From positions 919,241-983,240 of the forward strand of contig NW_022985438.1 in assembly GCF_010093595.1 (NCBI RefSeq): a DNA stretch of 64,000 bases, given 5' to 3'. A program made the position numbers and the translations under genes. Below the pieces are notes generated by a model. The model did not search any database. It saw nothing but the letters and a program-made list of their open reading frames with translations, and was not told the DNA's origin. The stretch's first letter is position 1, and each line of letters opens with the position of its first letter. Positions 34,461 to 46,958 of the stretch are shown here, in pieces. This stretch comes from Mytilinidion resinicola. Its lineage: Eukaryota; Ascomycota; Dothideomycetes; Mytilinidiales; Mytilinidiaceae.

Positions 34461-37400
34461 GGAAAGCTAAAGGTGGTAGGGGTTATTATCATTTTTTAAT
34501 TCTCGACACTCCTTCAGTCACCGCGACCATTTTGGGATCATTTCTCCTACGGCATCGAAACGGGGTCACAGCAGGCGTACATCCACCCTTACCTTTCGAG
34601 GACTGGGAACCGGGGAAAGATGGAACAGCATAGCGGAATGGCGTTTAAGAGTTGCAGACAAGACTTCCTTTCACACCCTACACATACAATTCATCTATGA
34701 CGACGTCAACTTCAGGTTAGGGGCCCGGAAAGGCCAAGTTAGAACGGCTGGAGTAGCAGCGATACAGGGCTTTCGGTCTTGGGGTAATGGGCTTCTGAAC
34801 ACAGATTGCCTGTGGGAAATTCTGGACTGGAGAACCTGGGAGCCAGGAAAGCTGGGCCTGGGGAGGGTTAAGGAATGGGAGCATCGGGACGGCTATTGGG
34901 CTGGAAAGATACCCTGAGAGATGGACTGAGATCTGATTCTCCAAGACTGATGCCTTTTCTACATCTTTCTCAACCACTTGAGACAGCAAGTGAAGCCGTC
35001 TATCTAGGTGGAGCTTCCAGAAGGAAAGCTGAAGCCGAACTACCTTGAGTCTTCTTGCGCCGCTTTTTTTCAGTCCTGTCCTTTCATTTGGTTATTGTAT
35101 CACATTCTTTAAATCATTTTCCTATCTACGGTATTGCTTCTCCTCTTCGCCATTTTGTATAGATTGTATGCTTTTAATATGTGGACGGAAGGCCCTATGA
35201 TACAAAAATTGGTTGCTTTACAATAGTACTCGTATCGCATTGTCTGATATTGCGAAATCGCGCTCAATGCCATCCATGCGTCACACACGAGCTTGCACTT
35301 CTGCATTGACGAGCATGTGTTTCGTCTGATAGAAGCAGTTGCGGGTCGCAAGTCATCCCAGCTGTTTCTGAAACTGCTCCTCCGTCCAGTCTCACATCTT
35401 GTGTCGTGGAGATCTATCCTAGCCGAAGTTTGCCCCGGTCCCAGCCACCTAGATATCACGCAACTTGCGCGCTCTTCTCCCGTTGTACTATGAGGCGCAA
35501 TGCAACATGTAGCGCACATACATTTGATCGACTGCGGGACTATGAGATATCAGAGCACTTCCGGTGACGTAGCGAGCGCTGCTGCACGACGTGGGCGGTG
35601 TGAGGTTTGAATGTTGTGGTTATAGTCGAGGTGTTATGCCGAAATCGGAACAAACGTAGCTGGGGGAGTAAGTAAATGAAGGCGCGTTGCTATCGTGACT
35701 TTAAGTTATACAAGAGGGTCACGCTAACTTCTGGTATCTTAGATTGCGATGATATCAAGAGCGATGTCGTGGAAAATGCTCCAACTTTCAGTCAGGCAAC
35801 TACAAGCATGTATCACGATTGGAGCCTCTCAAGCCTTACCATTTGCCTAAACCAGATAGCACTACGAGTACTACCGATGAAAAAACCACGAAGTTGATTA
35901 TGCCTCATTGATCGTAACCTGCGACAAGGAGACCCCGGGATGTCACTCACGATTTCGAATCATGACTCCTTCCCGAGACCACGGTATACCTGAGAAACAA
36001 AATGCCATGGTTACCGACGGTCACGGGCATCCCGCAAACCCCTCTTGCTCTTACTGGCTTTGAGGACGCAGGTGCAGCGGCGAAGTCTCGGAAGCCCTCC
36101 AGAGAGACGCCACCATAGACCCTCCACATCCTCCGGACGATTAGACAAACCAGGCAGTGGCAAACCCTTTCTTTCTACGCGACGTCAAAACAGCGCCCCC
36201 GGGCACACTCATGTCACACATCCTCTGCAAATCCCACTCAACGCCAACAAAAGGCAAGCCACTTATGAGCCGCAGGATGACTCACTCGCCACTCCAACAC
36301 AGTACGATTCTGCGAAAAGAGCCACATGGCGGGCTGCGCGGCTTCGAGATCTCTAAAATGAGCTAGCTACACGCGAGGGGCCAGACCCGTTGAGCGGCAA
36401 GACGCAGAGACCGGGAAACGAAACACGGGAGGGAAGGGGATGCGTGGAAGTGCGATGTAAGCGCGAGGGGTGGCAGACCATGGCGCCTGCATTGTGCGGG
36501 CATTAATGGTCATGTTATCACGGCATATGGCTATGGGGGCGGTGTTATAGCCTATATGTGAGCGGTGCGCTGGCGCTTATTGGGCGGGGGTGGGATGATG
36601 GGATGGCGGGATGAATAGGGGTAATAAGGCAGATGGCATGGCGTAAGGCGGACGAAGGGAGTGATTGGGTGGATTGGCGCGTGTTGGCGGAGGTGAGTCG
36701 AGTTTTGCGAAGTGTCGAAGGTAGGCTAGGAGGTGGTAAGAGGGTAGATTTGTTTACCCAAGATGAGACCGTGGGTCGGGACTAGTGTTTGAGCTGATAT
36801 ACTGTAAGTTTTGAGGGTACTGAAAGGACGGTCGGATGGATTCGGTCCCAATGTTAGTTTCTGGACGCCAGTGTCAGAAGTGGTCCAGCTGCTGGGTCCG
36901 CGGGAAGCCAGAAGGTATCCTGATTCCCCTGCATCAACCTTTACATGGTGGCTAGCATGGCGGAATCCCATTGGACCACCCCAAGCAGTGATAGAAGAAT
37001 ATGCACAGACTGGCAAGGCACTGTATGCACTGTTGTTGATTTCCGGTGTCGCTGACCGCTGGCGAAGCGGTCACTGCGCCCTACTGCTTTCTTCATACCC
37101 GAGTGAACTCTCCTCAGAAGCCTACCAGATCTTTTATGCCTTTGAGCCAAGTCATCGACCCATATGCAGTCGTTGTTCTCTATCCTCGTCATTGCTGCTG
37201 CGTTATTTTGGTCAACGACATCCTTTAGGCACCTCCAAGAGCCGGTTACCGTAGCTTGAAGCTTAGAGAACCGGCATTTCACTATGGAAATAAGTTACAT
37301 GCTGTGCATTTAGACCTTCAAAGACAATAGGAAGTGGGCTCTCCTGCAACATAAGCACTGTAGCAATCACTGACGCAAAGGGCGATATAGGCACCCTTCA

Positions 37401-37469
37401 CCTAGGACCACTTTCCCCTTCGGCATTCGGAGCACACACACCCTCCATACTCTAGCAAAATCTCGTCGG

Positions 37470-37652
37470 CACTCTCTCTTACCACTGCTTGGGGTGCGCC
37501 TATGGGCTTTCAAAACTCCAAACACGATGTCAACGATGTCGCAGCGGAGATTGGGCAGACTTTTGACTAGCCGGCTACGTGCTAGCAGAGCTACTCCTCA
37601 CGGTGGTGTCGAGAGATCAAGAGCGAAACCCGAGCAGTGGTATATTCGGGTG
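37470..37652. repeat. Dispersed repeat copy B
   Basis: This matches copy A at 23307-23490 in the same orientation over about 180 bases, from CACTCTC to TGGTATATTCGG. It is more GC-rich than copy A and is probably closer to the ancestral sequence. Confidence 0.65.
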
Positions 37653-38342
37653 CCCGAATCTATGACCCAGCACTTTACAGTGCCCTGCCGAAAGCCTGGC
37701 ACACTCTCGCAACTGTTTGAGGTGCTCTAAGGGGTCATACAGAACCGGACGCGATGTAAAATTTCACGCCTCCGCAATCAGGACATCGTGCGGATATGAC
37801 AACGTGTGGGCTAGAGAGGCTTCAGATGTTTTCCTACGCTTGCCAAAACAACAAAAAAACAACTCTAAGCTGTGTTGCTCGGCTCAGAGACAGGATATCG
37901 GCATGCGAAAGACGGAGGCCTGACTCACAGGCTTACGAACATGACATCGTCGTCGTTCACCTGTTGAAACATTTAGGACTGTTCCATACCGTCATACACA
38001 TGCGCAGGCGCCATATGGAAGTCGCTTCAAGTCGCGACTTGAAGCCAAGAAGCACGAAGGAGTCCTAAATGTATTCTAAACGCGCGCTAGGTGTCATGAT
38101 CTACTCTTACTCCTTCTATGCAATCTTGCACTAGTTCTACTAGTTCTTATCATACCGCTCTTCTTGTCGTTAAGAATTTTCACCAGCTTGTAGTAATGTG
38201 GTGTAGGGGTGGTGAAAATGTGGTTAAGAGTGAAGGTAGTGTAGTTAGGTTAAAAACCTCGACTTTAAGAACTTCAAACCAGTCTTTCCTCCATGTTACA
38301 CCCTTTTCTTGAAGTCCTCATTTCACAATAGCCCTCAACGTG

Positions 38343-38593
38343 ATGGATGCCCTCCTGGAACTCGTGCTCTGGCTCCTTAAGTTGCTTTTGAAAGAAGTAG
38401 GCAAAACAATTGCCCGAAGGATCATTTGGTGGGGAATAGACTGCGCGTGGGAGAGCGTGAAAGGTTGGTGGTTCCGTGAGAGTACGTGTATCTTGACTAT
38501 TTATACTGGCTAGACGAATGCTGACATATTGTAGACACGGCGTTGCTGCGCGAATTGCGCAAACCTACTGAACGCGTTGTGACCGTCATGTAG
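38343..38593 (+). CDS. 65-residue two-exon microprotein, amphipathic N-terminal helix
   Basis: Exons 38343-38481 and 38535-38593 flank a 53-base intron with donor GTACGT, branch-like GCTGAC and acceptor TTGTAG. The join is in phase (A|AC) and removes an in-frame stop. The protein starts MDALLELVLWLLKLLLKEVG, a long hydrophobic or amphipathic helix, followed by a Trp-rich patch (RRIIWWGIDCAWES, KGWWF) and a basic tail (LLRELRKPTERVV). It may sit at a membrane. No family is recognised. The clean splice and tidy helix argue for a real gene, but only by inference. The TAG lies 141 bases from the convergent end of the P450 gene. Confidence 0.5.
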
Positions 38594-38734
38594 CCGGAGC
38601 CGTCGAATCAGTCACCATGAAGAGAGTATTGCCTAGTGATTGTAGTTTTGGAACCCCTTTGAGTAAGCATGTACCCAGTCAAGCGAACTTCCTTTAGTTA
38701 ACGACTTGTGATAGATTTTACATGAACATCTATA

Positions 38735-40437
38735 CTACCCAACGTTCCGTAATCGAAGTACAATGTCCTCTTTTCTCCCGATCGTCAACGCCGGGCTTCC
38801 CCCACCCGTCTCTGCCAACGTCGCCTCCAGCCTCTCCCTCGATACGGCAAGTTCAACTACATACTTCGCTAGCAATGTACTTATGACAGCAACAAACTCA
38901 ACTTGTGAGAACTTCTGACCAAGACAATGGCGCGGTCCTCCCGACCAAGCCAAAAAGGTGCCTGATTTTGGGTGAAGCAGCGTCTCCTCCTTCGGGTCTG
39001 TCTCTGATGGTTTGATCCAGCGTTGTGGATGGAATTCGTGAGCTGGCGCGTTTTCAGAAGACCACACGGAGGGTGAGATGTGAATGCCGTAGTGATTTAG
39101 ATGGAACCTTGTGTCTGGGGGGACGGAGATGGATTGGCCGTTGGAAAGGGGGATTGATTGGGGTCCGTAAGATAGGCGAGGAGCGGCGAGGACCGGGGGG
39201 TAGAGGCGGAGTGTTTCCCACTATGACCGTTGCGTTAGCTTTCGTCTAGTCTTTGACGTTAAAAGATTTTCTTTCGGCTTACCATGATAGCCTGACATCG
39301 TTTCAAGTGTGGAAAGACCTCTTCGTAGTTGGACTCTGAATGATGCACGTGTAGTTCTAACTCTTCACGAAGCCAGCTCTGGCAATCCTGATGTAGAGCT
39401 AGAAGAGAGATTGCATACGCGAAAGTGTTCGCAGTGGTATCGTGGCCTGCAATATTGAAAATGAACAAGTTCCCTTTAATCTCTTCATCGGTGAGTCTAT
39501 CTTTCGGCTTCCGCTCCTCGGCAGAAGACCTAATCAACGCGCTCATAAGATTCGGTTTCGCTGGGGCAGCCTCCCCGTTCTCAATGGCCGTCCGCTCATC
39601 GTTCAGCATTTCGTCCATGTAGCTATTAAGCTCCCTTAAAGAAGTTCCGGCGGTCTTCATAGACGATTCAGGAAGTCCAGGAATCTCTAGGAACCATAAC
39701 GGGAAGACCAGGGGGTAGACAAAATGAGTAAGGAGTCCTAGTAGTGCGTCTCGGTATGCCAATGTGTGTCCAGGTTTCACGTCTGCCATTCCATGGCCAA
39801 AATCTTGGCGAATTCCGAAGCCAACAGCGGAGAGAACATGCAACGTGATCATTCTCGTATCATCAACCATGGAGCCTACCTTTCCCTGCTCGTCAGAAGT
39901 CCAGTGCTTCAGCACCGCACGTGCCTGTCTAACCGACTCGTCCCACACCATGCCGCTCACTCTTTCATTGAAACACGGCGCGGTTATTTTCCGTTGCCGT
40001 GACCAGTCTTCGCCGTCCACGCTAAAGACGCTCCGGCCGAAAAAGTTGAAGATTGCGTAGTTCTTCCCTTTGATGAAGTCCTTGCGTCGATGATAGATCG
40101 CGTCTGCAGCCACAGGATCTCCTACGATTATGTGATAATTCCACGGATTTACAAGGGCAAAGACGTCTCCGGCTTCGCGGTGTATACGGCGCTTGTCGTA
40201 GAAAGGCCAGTCGCCGGTGTAGAGCGATGACCACCTCCGGAAACGGTATGGGAGAAGGGATACCAAAGGCTTGAATGCAGGACTTATGAGGTACCACAGC
40301 GGGTGGAAAAGGTCAAACGGAGAAAGGACAATTGGTACTCCAAGTATTTTTGCGGCATGATAATTTCTGAAGAGTGAGACGAGTAGGTAGCCGAGATAGG
40401 CCCCGATGAGGGTTGAGCACACTAAGAAAGTAGACAT
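38735..40437 (-). CDS. Cytochrome P450 monooxygenase, membrane-anchored
   Basis: Two minus-strand exons, 40437-39283 and 39220-38735, give 546 residues. The intron is 62 bases and sits just before WETLR. The N-terminus has a membrane anchor (LVCSTLIGAYLGYLLVSLF). All core P450 motifs are present: I-helix AGHDTTANTF, K-helix ETLR, the PERF-like FHPQRW and the heme loop FLAWSGGPRHCLG with the axial Cys at about residue 484. Class II P450s of this type sit in the endoplasmic reticulum membrane, take electrons from NADPH-P450 reductase and hydroxylate lipophilic substrates. The substrate is unknown. The only neighbouring genes are unrelated, so there is no sign of a biosynthetic cluster. Confidence 0.92.
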
Positions 40438-40968
40438 GATGAAAGAAACATTAAGCTATTTCAGGCTCAGTGGTCAAGGCGAGATAATACTGACTGCGAG
40501 GTTGAATGGAAGAGCGTGCTGAAATACTTGACGTCAAACGGTTTCGCGGGACACCGAGTCACCGAGTCACCGGTAAAATAGAATATTCTATCGAACCGTA
40601 GTTGTTGTAATATCCAAGCCTTGCAGCATGGGGCGACTAAGGGCTACCAACAAAGACCTATTTCGACATACGCAGAATACATGAGGAATGGTAAGAGTCA
40701 GTGTTCAGGTTTTGGCAGAAGCTTGGGCCGATTATATATATCTGGATTGATACGGAGCAGTGTCTCGTTCACGTGACCTTCCTACGAAAGTCAATAGAAC
40801 GTTAGGAAGTCGTGAATTAAAACTTTTAAAGCTAAAGTAAGTGGAAAAGTGCATTTTTATTCATCAAGCTAATCTGTTTGAATATGTGACTTTGCGTGTA
40901 GCATTCCATGGAGATGCACGCTCGCGGTACCGGTTCAGTCTCCCCCTTCGTTTTTCAGTCCATCTTAT
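40438..40968. other. Intergenic between P450 and small conserved gene
   Basis: Promoter region of the P450 gene and 3' region of the next minus-strand gene. GTCACCGAGTCACCG direct repeats lie near 40557-40573. Nothing else was recognised. Confidence 0.4.
40733..40740 (-). promoter_or_regulatory. Possible TATA element of the P450 gene
   Basis: TATATATA lies about 300 bases upstream of the P450 start codon, which implies a long leader. Weak evidence. Confidence 0.25.
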
Positions 40969-41424
40969 CTACCTCCTCACATTATCCACATCATCATTTC
41001 CCGGATTCTCCTCCGCATACTTCGTCGCCTTGTCCTCCGGTCCGCCTTCGCCTTCAAAGTCGCGCGCTTTATACGCACGCCCGGTCTTCGGATCCAGCCC
41101 TCCTCCCTCGGAAATGGGTATCTCGCGGTTATCGCCTGCGCCCGACGCCGCGGAGCCGTAGGTCACGGTGGACCCGGGGAATTTTGAAGTTGCGGTATCG
41201 TCGATGCCTGATTCAACGGCTGCGATGGCATGGCTGTTAGGGCCTGATTGAAAATGGGAGGGGTTCAGGAACAAGGAAGGGGGATGAGGGAGAGGGCGGA
41301 TTGAAAAAGGTGGAGGCGTACTCGTGTCGCTTGTTCCATGGCCGGTTTTCGCGGAACGCGAGTTTAGGTCGGCTTCGGCCTGTTTGGCGAGGCTGAGGGG
41401 GTCGGTGTTGGTGAAGTCGGACAT
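40969..41424 (-). CDS. Small conserved fungal protein, hydrophilic
   Basis: Exons 41424-41322 and 41219-40969 on the minus strand give 117 residues. The 102-base intron is itself open in frame, so a gene finder could read through it; splicing restores the expected SDTTVESGIDDT. The protein is hydrophilic, with no signal or membrane segment, and reads MSDFTNTDPLSLAKQAEADL at the start, then TVTYGSAASGAGDNREIP and ARDFEGEGGPEDKATKYAEE. I recall this pattern as a conserved uncharacterised protein of filamentous ascomycetes; no function is known to me. A TATA element lies 93 bases upstream. Confidence 0.75.
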   Translation of the reverse strand: MSDFTNTDPLSLAKQAEADLNSRSAKTGHGTSDTSTPPPFSIRPLPHPPSLFLNPSHFQSGPNSHAIAAVESGIDDTATSKFPGSTVTYGSAASGAGDNREIPISEGGGLDPKTGRAYKARDFEGEGGPEDKATKYAEENPGNDDVDNVRR

Positions 41425-42284
41425 TGTGGTTGGTCTTGGGTAGGGTGGAGGGGTAGGATGGGAGAAGGGATTGGGGACTGGAATGGAGTTTAACGGGGTT
41501 TTTGAAAGGAATTGATTATATATACATGAGATGTTTGAATGATGGTATAGTTGATGATGAAAGACAATTGGGGTTGACGTCATGTTGACGATTTGGGGGT
41601 TTTAAGGAGCGACTATCCTTACTATGAGGAGGCGATCCTGCATACTAGTTATGTTTCAGAGACTGATGATTAGAACATGGTGGGATAGCAGAGTATGCTG
41701 AGAGAGGAAAATAAATACGAAATGTTTTGTGATATGCCAGGCGGACAGCTCGTGAACGTAAACGAAACCGCCACTTTCTTGCTGCACCACTCATTCGCCT
41801 CGAAAAAGCGGTTAAAATTACTATTTGTTTGCCACGAAGGCTCTATTACTTCGTAGAAGCACCTCCTATGTATCATAAAGTCAGGTTGGGTTCCAAGGAG
41901 TCCACCGAGTTCATCCAAGAAAGCCTTCAAACACAGGAAGAATTACAAAGCGATGACCATATCAACCATACAACCCAAACCCACAAACCAAGTCCGTCTA
42001 ATTTCCCCAAATTCCCGCCGTCCTAAGTCTATTTGACCGCGATGCCGATTGGTGCTAGATTACGTATCGTCCTAGATGATCCTCCTTTCATTGAAATGTT
42101 GGAAGGGGAGGAAAACCGTCCAACATCTTTTCCCCAAATGCCAGAATGCCGTGGTATATTATTTCCCTTAGCCAAGGGTCCATTATTCCGCATCATGAAT
42201 TCGTAATTTCATAGACAATATGATTGTCCTCCTCTTCCTTCTCTTCAAATCCCCGTACGTTTTACAGCTCAAGTAAAAGATGGA
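41425..42284. other. Intergenic, promoter plus terminators
   Basis: Holds the promoter of the minus-strand small conserved gene. An 86-codon minus frame (41930-41670) has no recognisable domain. No gene supported. Confidence 0.4.
41517..41524 (-). promoter_or_regulatory. Probable TATA box of the small conserved gene
   Basis: TATATATA in a minus-strand ATGTATATATAATC context, 93 bases upstream of the start codon at 41424. Confidence 0.45.
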
Positions 42285-45200
42285 TTAAAGCCAGAATAGC
42301 AGATATCCTAGAGCGAGTGTGAATAGCGATAGCGAGTTGCTAGACGTGTGGATGCTATGCGCGGCCCCATGAGACGACACGGCGGTTCCAGTGGGGGTTT
42401 TGCCTGCAGAAGCTGCGGAGCCTGAGGCTCCAGTTTGCGTGGCTGTAGAAGCCGTAATCTTCGTCGCTGGGAAGAGTGTCTTAGTTGATGTGCTAGTGCC
42501 ACTGCTAACAATAACCAGAGCGGTGGCCGAAGGCGAAAGCGATATCACAGTCCCAGAAACCGTGATGACTCCGCCTGGTGTCAAAGTGTGTCCCTCGACG
42601 ATGAAAGTAGTCCCATCTCCTGGCTGGGCAGTGACGGTGGCCGTTCCGATGGTCAGAATTGGGGCGTTTGTGGGAACAGGTCCAGAGTTCAGTGTTGTTG
42701 TGGCGCCGTTTACGACCAAGAAAGACGCTTTTGGTCCAAGCGAAATCTGAGTGTTAGCCACAATTATGACGCCTCCTGGAGTGAGTAGTGAGCCGCCGAT
42801 CAGGTAACTCGTGCCAGGGCCTGGGATTGGGGTATAGACGCCATTTCCTATCGTGAGTGGAGGCGGAGTGATCTGGGCTGAAGGCCCGTCCAGTGTTTGA
42901 GTTGGTAGAAGTCGAGTACTGCCTCCGACAACCAGATAATCTGCGGACGAGCCGAGGCTGATCACTGTCCCGCTGTAAGTGACGGTGCCCCCTGGCGTGA
43001 GTGTCTGGCCTGGAGCAATGAAGTATTGCGACGCAGCATTGCCAGTGATTGTCAGGGACCCAATGGGAAGAACCGGTGGTGGTGGGTGAAGGTTGGCATA
43101 GGGAAGGGAGGATGTAAAGCCTCCGACTACAACTGCGGTGCCAGACGGGGCGAGAGATATCGTCTCGCCGTTGAGTACAGTCGCCGATCCAGGGAGAAGA
43201 GTGCCCCCCCCTGGGAGAATAATGCCTCCTCCGGAAGCCGCGGCGAGTGCCGCCGTAATTGTTGATGATCCGACCTGGATATTGATGGCTGGTGATGGAC
43301 CCCCGTTTGGCACAGCGATAGTTGAATCACCCACTACAATGGCCGTGCCAGACGGCGCGAGAGAAATTGTCTCACCGTTAACTACGGTTGCAGATCCAGG
43401 GAGAAGGGTAGCATCGCCTGGAAGGACGATTCCTCCTCCAACAGCCATGACGAGTGCCGCCGTAATTGTTGACGATCCGACCTGGATATTAATGGTAGAT
43501 GACGGGGCGGCGGATGGCACTACAATAGTTGAGCCACCCACTACAATGGCCGTGCCAGACGGTGCGAGAGATATCGTCTCACCATTGATTACGGTCGCGG
43601 ATCCGGGGAGAAGGGTGCTCCCACCTGGGAGAATAATTCCTCCTCCGGTAGCCTTGACGAGTGCGGCTGTGATTATCGAGGAACCAGGCTGAATATTAAT
43701 GACAGGCGATGAACCGGGGGTCGGCGCAGCAATGGTTGAGCCACCCACCACAATAGCAGAACCATATGGCGAAAGTGAGACTGGCGCCCCACCAATTGTC
43801 ACAGGGGGTCCTCCTGGAGATAGGGTTTGAGACCCTATAATAAACACAGAGGACGGGCCAAGTTTGATCGTCTCCGAGCCTACAATATAATGATCACTGG
43901 AGAGGTCATGAGTTACTTGAGCTTGCGCCGTAGGGCCTCCGTCTCCAGGTATTGGTGCTTGTGTGGATTCGATGTGAGCTATTGCTGTTATGAAAGACCT
44001 GAGTTGAGAGATGAGCTGTGGTAGATTAGTGGCTCCAGGAAGATTGACCGAAATCCCAACAGCCACGCTGGAGACTGCTGGAGGTGTGGGGGTAACAGTG
44101 GACTCGATGTGAAATACGCGGGGGTTTGTCGACGTCGCTATACGAGCGTCGGGTGTTGTTGCAACGGAAGACTCCTTGTGGACGCGGTGTGGATCTCCGG
44201 TTGGGTCTGTTGGAACGGCCGTATTCCCCAAACTTGAATCCGCCACGCTGGATTCGACATGAGCTTTGGGCGAAGGCGCTTCCGACGTGGTTGAAGGACT
44301 GGAGTCGATTAAGCCGAGTACACTGCTCTCAATATGTACGATGAGCGGCGTGCCGATGTGCTCGACGCTGTATACCAGCTCCACAACGATCAGGACCGTG
44401 ACAGGGGCTTGCCATGTCCCCGCGAAGCAGGACGATTGGAGGATCGTGAGCTGGAAATCCTTCGGAACATCGCCGGCTGCTGTCAATTGGCCCTGCAAGT
44501 CCTTTCCATTATACTCATAGACAAAAGGGCTTTCCAGCTGGTATGTGGCTGTGGAAGTCTGGTACTCGAGTTTGCCGTCCTGGTAAGTACCGGGGATCCG
44601 TCTTTCTATTTCATACGCAGAGAAGTAGACAAAGGGAGTGTCGGAATATCTACCAAAGTTAGTTCTTTATCCTTTGACATGGCGCGTGAAGATCCCTGCA
44701 AATATTTCTAGAAATTTCGGTTTGAAGCTTCATTTCGAAACCAGTCATGTAAACGGGAACCCAACTCAACCAAATAAATAAATATCGCGCGCATAGCGTG
44801 CATCCTCTGAAAAAGAGCCGACTTACGCTACCATGGTTCCGACGGCTGCCGTCGCGAGAGGTGGCGGATATATAACGTAGTCTTCTACCGCGGTCGCAGC
44901 GATCAGGCCCGGCGAGGGGATAGGCTTGATGCCATTGATGGTGACAACTGAGGTCGATGCGGCCAGCGGCGTCGTATAGGCATAGTCCTCCAGGAGCAGG
45001 GTCAAGTCAAGTGGCTCAGTGATGGGGCTGGCAGAAAGCAAAGGACCGGTTATATTAGTCGCATTGCCGGAGTAGTCAACGAGAGTCGTGGTCGCCCATT
45101 CCAACACTGGCTCCAGCCAGTAGTCCACACTGGCGCTTGGAATGTTGATAGTGCATTCTGCGGATGTGGCATTGAGCGAGGGTGATGTGCCTGTAGGCTT

Positions 45201-45443
45201 TGGAGGTCCGATGGCGGAAATGGAGGGCGTAGGATAAGGTGGAGCGACTGTTGGTAAACGAGTGACGGGCGCAGGCGTGCCGGATATAGAGGAAGAAGTC
45301 GAGTTCCAATTATTCGGATCTGGTGAGCGTTAGTAACCTGGATACGAGAGCCACAAGTGCCATTCAATGCACGACAACGCACCTATTCGCGGATATCCAC
45401 AGACTTGGGGCAGCAGCACGAGGGCCACGGCAAGCAGCATCAT
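42285..45443 (-). CDS. GPI-anchored cell-surface repeat protein
   Basis: Three minus-strand exons, 45443-45383, 45319-44827 and 44649-42285, join in phase (G|AT, GC|A) to 972 residues. The N-terminus is a signal peptide (MMLLAVALVLLPQVCG) and the C-terminus a GPI-attachment signal: Ser/Thr-rich SSHGAAHSIHTSSNS, then hydrophobic LSLFTLALGYLLFWL. After an N-terminal module comes a Ser/Thr/Pro region with five spaced H-x-E-S-[ST] motifs, then three near-identical units of about 64 residues (INGETISLAPSGTAIVVGG and so on) and further diverged units of the same TPGG..V.G..ISL.PS type. The repeats probably form a beta-rich stalk in the cell wall. Ser/Thr richness suggests heavy O-glycosylation. Molecular function is unknown. 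Confidence 0.82.
43120..43765 (-). repeat. Tandem coding repeats, about 190 bp units
   Basis: Three full units of about 64 codons lie within the GPI protein gene. Adjacent units share long runs such as GAGAGATATCGTCTC and GATCCGACCTGGATATT on the plus strand. Such units are prone to copy-number change by recombination. Confidence 0.75.
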
Positions 45444-46958
45444 GCGTCGACGCTGCGTGACGGTCACGCACTCCTCGCGGCATCTGAAGCAGCAGCACAG
45501 AAACGAGAGAACAGGCTGTTGATGAAGCGAAGGCAGCAACAGTGCAAGGGCCGGGATGGTGGGCAGTTTACACAGAGTGCGCGCAGCTAGGTCGGTCGAC
45601 GTGCGCGGCGCCAGTGCACCTTCCTGACTCCTGCCAGAGATCCGCGTGTCCGATTGTGTGCATTGAAATTGAGCTTGTTTCTTCGGGCCCTCTGCCGCAT
45701 GGCAGGATGCGTTCCCCTGAACAGCAGCTGCCACGGCCCTGTCGTCGGGACAAGCGAGAACATGGAGGACAAGCAGGATGAATACAGGGGCCGGCCTCTT
45801 GCAAACCATCAGCACCACACAACCACCAGCGCCACTGGCTTCTGTGTAACCCATGGCAATATCAACATGTCAGCCCCCTTACCGCCGCCGTCGCGGTGGT
45901 ACTGCAGCAGTTCGAATGTCAGCTTCATCACAACTCATCGGGGCCTCCACCGTTCAGCGCCCTTGATGGCACTGTGGCAGCGGCGCCACGTCTAGCAGCG
46001 ATCGCCAGCGCACTGATTCAAGGTTCCCCAGCCAAGAGGCCGAGAGCTGCTTGCCTTCCTGGGCGTAGGAGGGCTGATGGGCTGACTGTGCTGGGCAAAA
46101 CCACGGCGATCCGACAGATTGGCGCAGGACTCCACGCCCGAATCAGTTGGACCAGAGCCATGCCGCGTCGCTTTCCATCCTTCCGACCTCCCTGTCGCAC
46201 CAAGCAGGAGCTCCTGATTGGACGGGCGAACGACAGCTTAGGGGTGAAGCATGATGCCGAAATCAAGGCCCCCGCGAACGCCGCCGGACACCACCGTTAG
46301 CAGCGAGCACGCGTCGCTGATCCGGCCTGGTTTGGACGGGCCACGTCTCTCTGGATGAAACAGGGCAAGTGTGTCTCTCTGCCTTGTGGGCTTCCAAGGT
46401 TGTCTCCCACCGCGGCGCAAGAATTACCCGGTTGAATTGCTGCAGCCCTCGTCGAGAACCAACACAACCATGGCACCATGTCTTTCCCTGACGGAATGCG
46501 AGCCCGACGACGGCGGTCCTCAGCATGCCGGATGTCTCTATGCATGCTCCCGGGTGGCTCCCACTCCGTCGGCACGCGCTTGTTATTCTCGGTCCCAGCG
46601 AAAACCTGTCTGTTAAGATTCCAGCCCTTAGCCCTGAAGGGTTAGACCAGATTATCAAAGATCACGGTGCGTTGTGCGTCCACGCCGAAGTGGCGTATCG
46701 ATTGCGTTAGACGTGTTTTGTAATAGTGAGTAGTAGCCCGCGTGCCGTCTACCACTTCTTGGCCCGCTACGTCTTCTCCCGCCGTCTTTGGAACTTCAAC
46801 ACCACGCCGGCTGCCCTTCTGCACGCGCTGTCGCTCTCTCTGTGTCCCCCACCATGTCTTTGTAGCCCGCGGGCGCCTCCTGACGCTGGCTGCTATGCTG
46901 CTGGCTCATGCGCCTCACCTCCCTCCCATCCGTCCCCCCGGAATGCGCCACTACGGCC
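45444..46958. other. Intergenic 1.5 kb between divergent surface-protein genes
   Basis: This separates the minus-strand GPI protein gene from the plus-strand pseudoprotease gene, so it holds both promoters. Open frames of 80-190 codons occur on both strands but overlap each other and show no domain. Confidence 0.4.

Larger units (their letters stand above)
34188..38342. other. Gene-poor 4.1 kb
   Basis: No gene could be supported. It holds a G-rich tract (34389-34460) and the second copy of the dispersed repeat (37470-37652). Several 70-150-codon frames (for example 36811-37254) have no domain, and competing frames lie on the other strand. Confidence 0.45.

Noticed and set aside
36811..37254. 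147-codon plus-strand frame
   Set aside because: Overlapped by equally long minus frames; no recognisable motif.
38735..41424. Secondary-metabolite gene cluster around the P450
   Set aside because: No backbone synthase, transporter or tailoring enzyme is adjacent.
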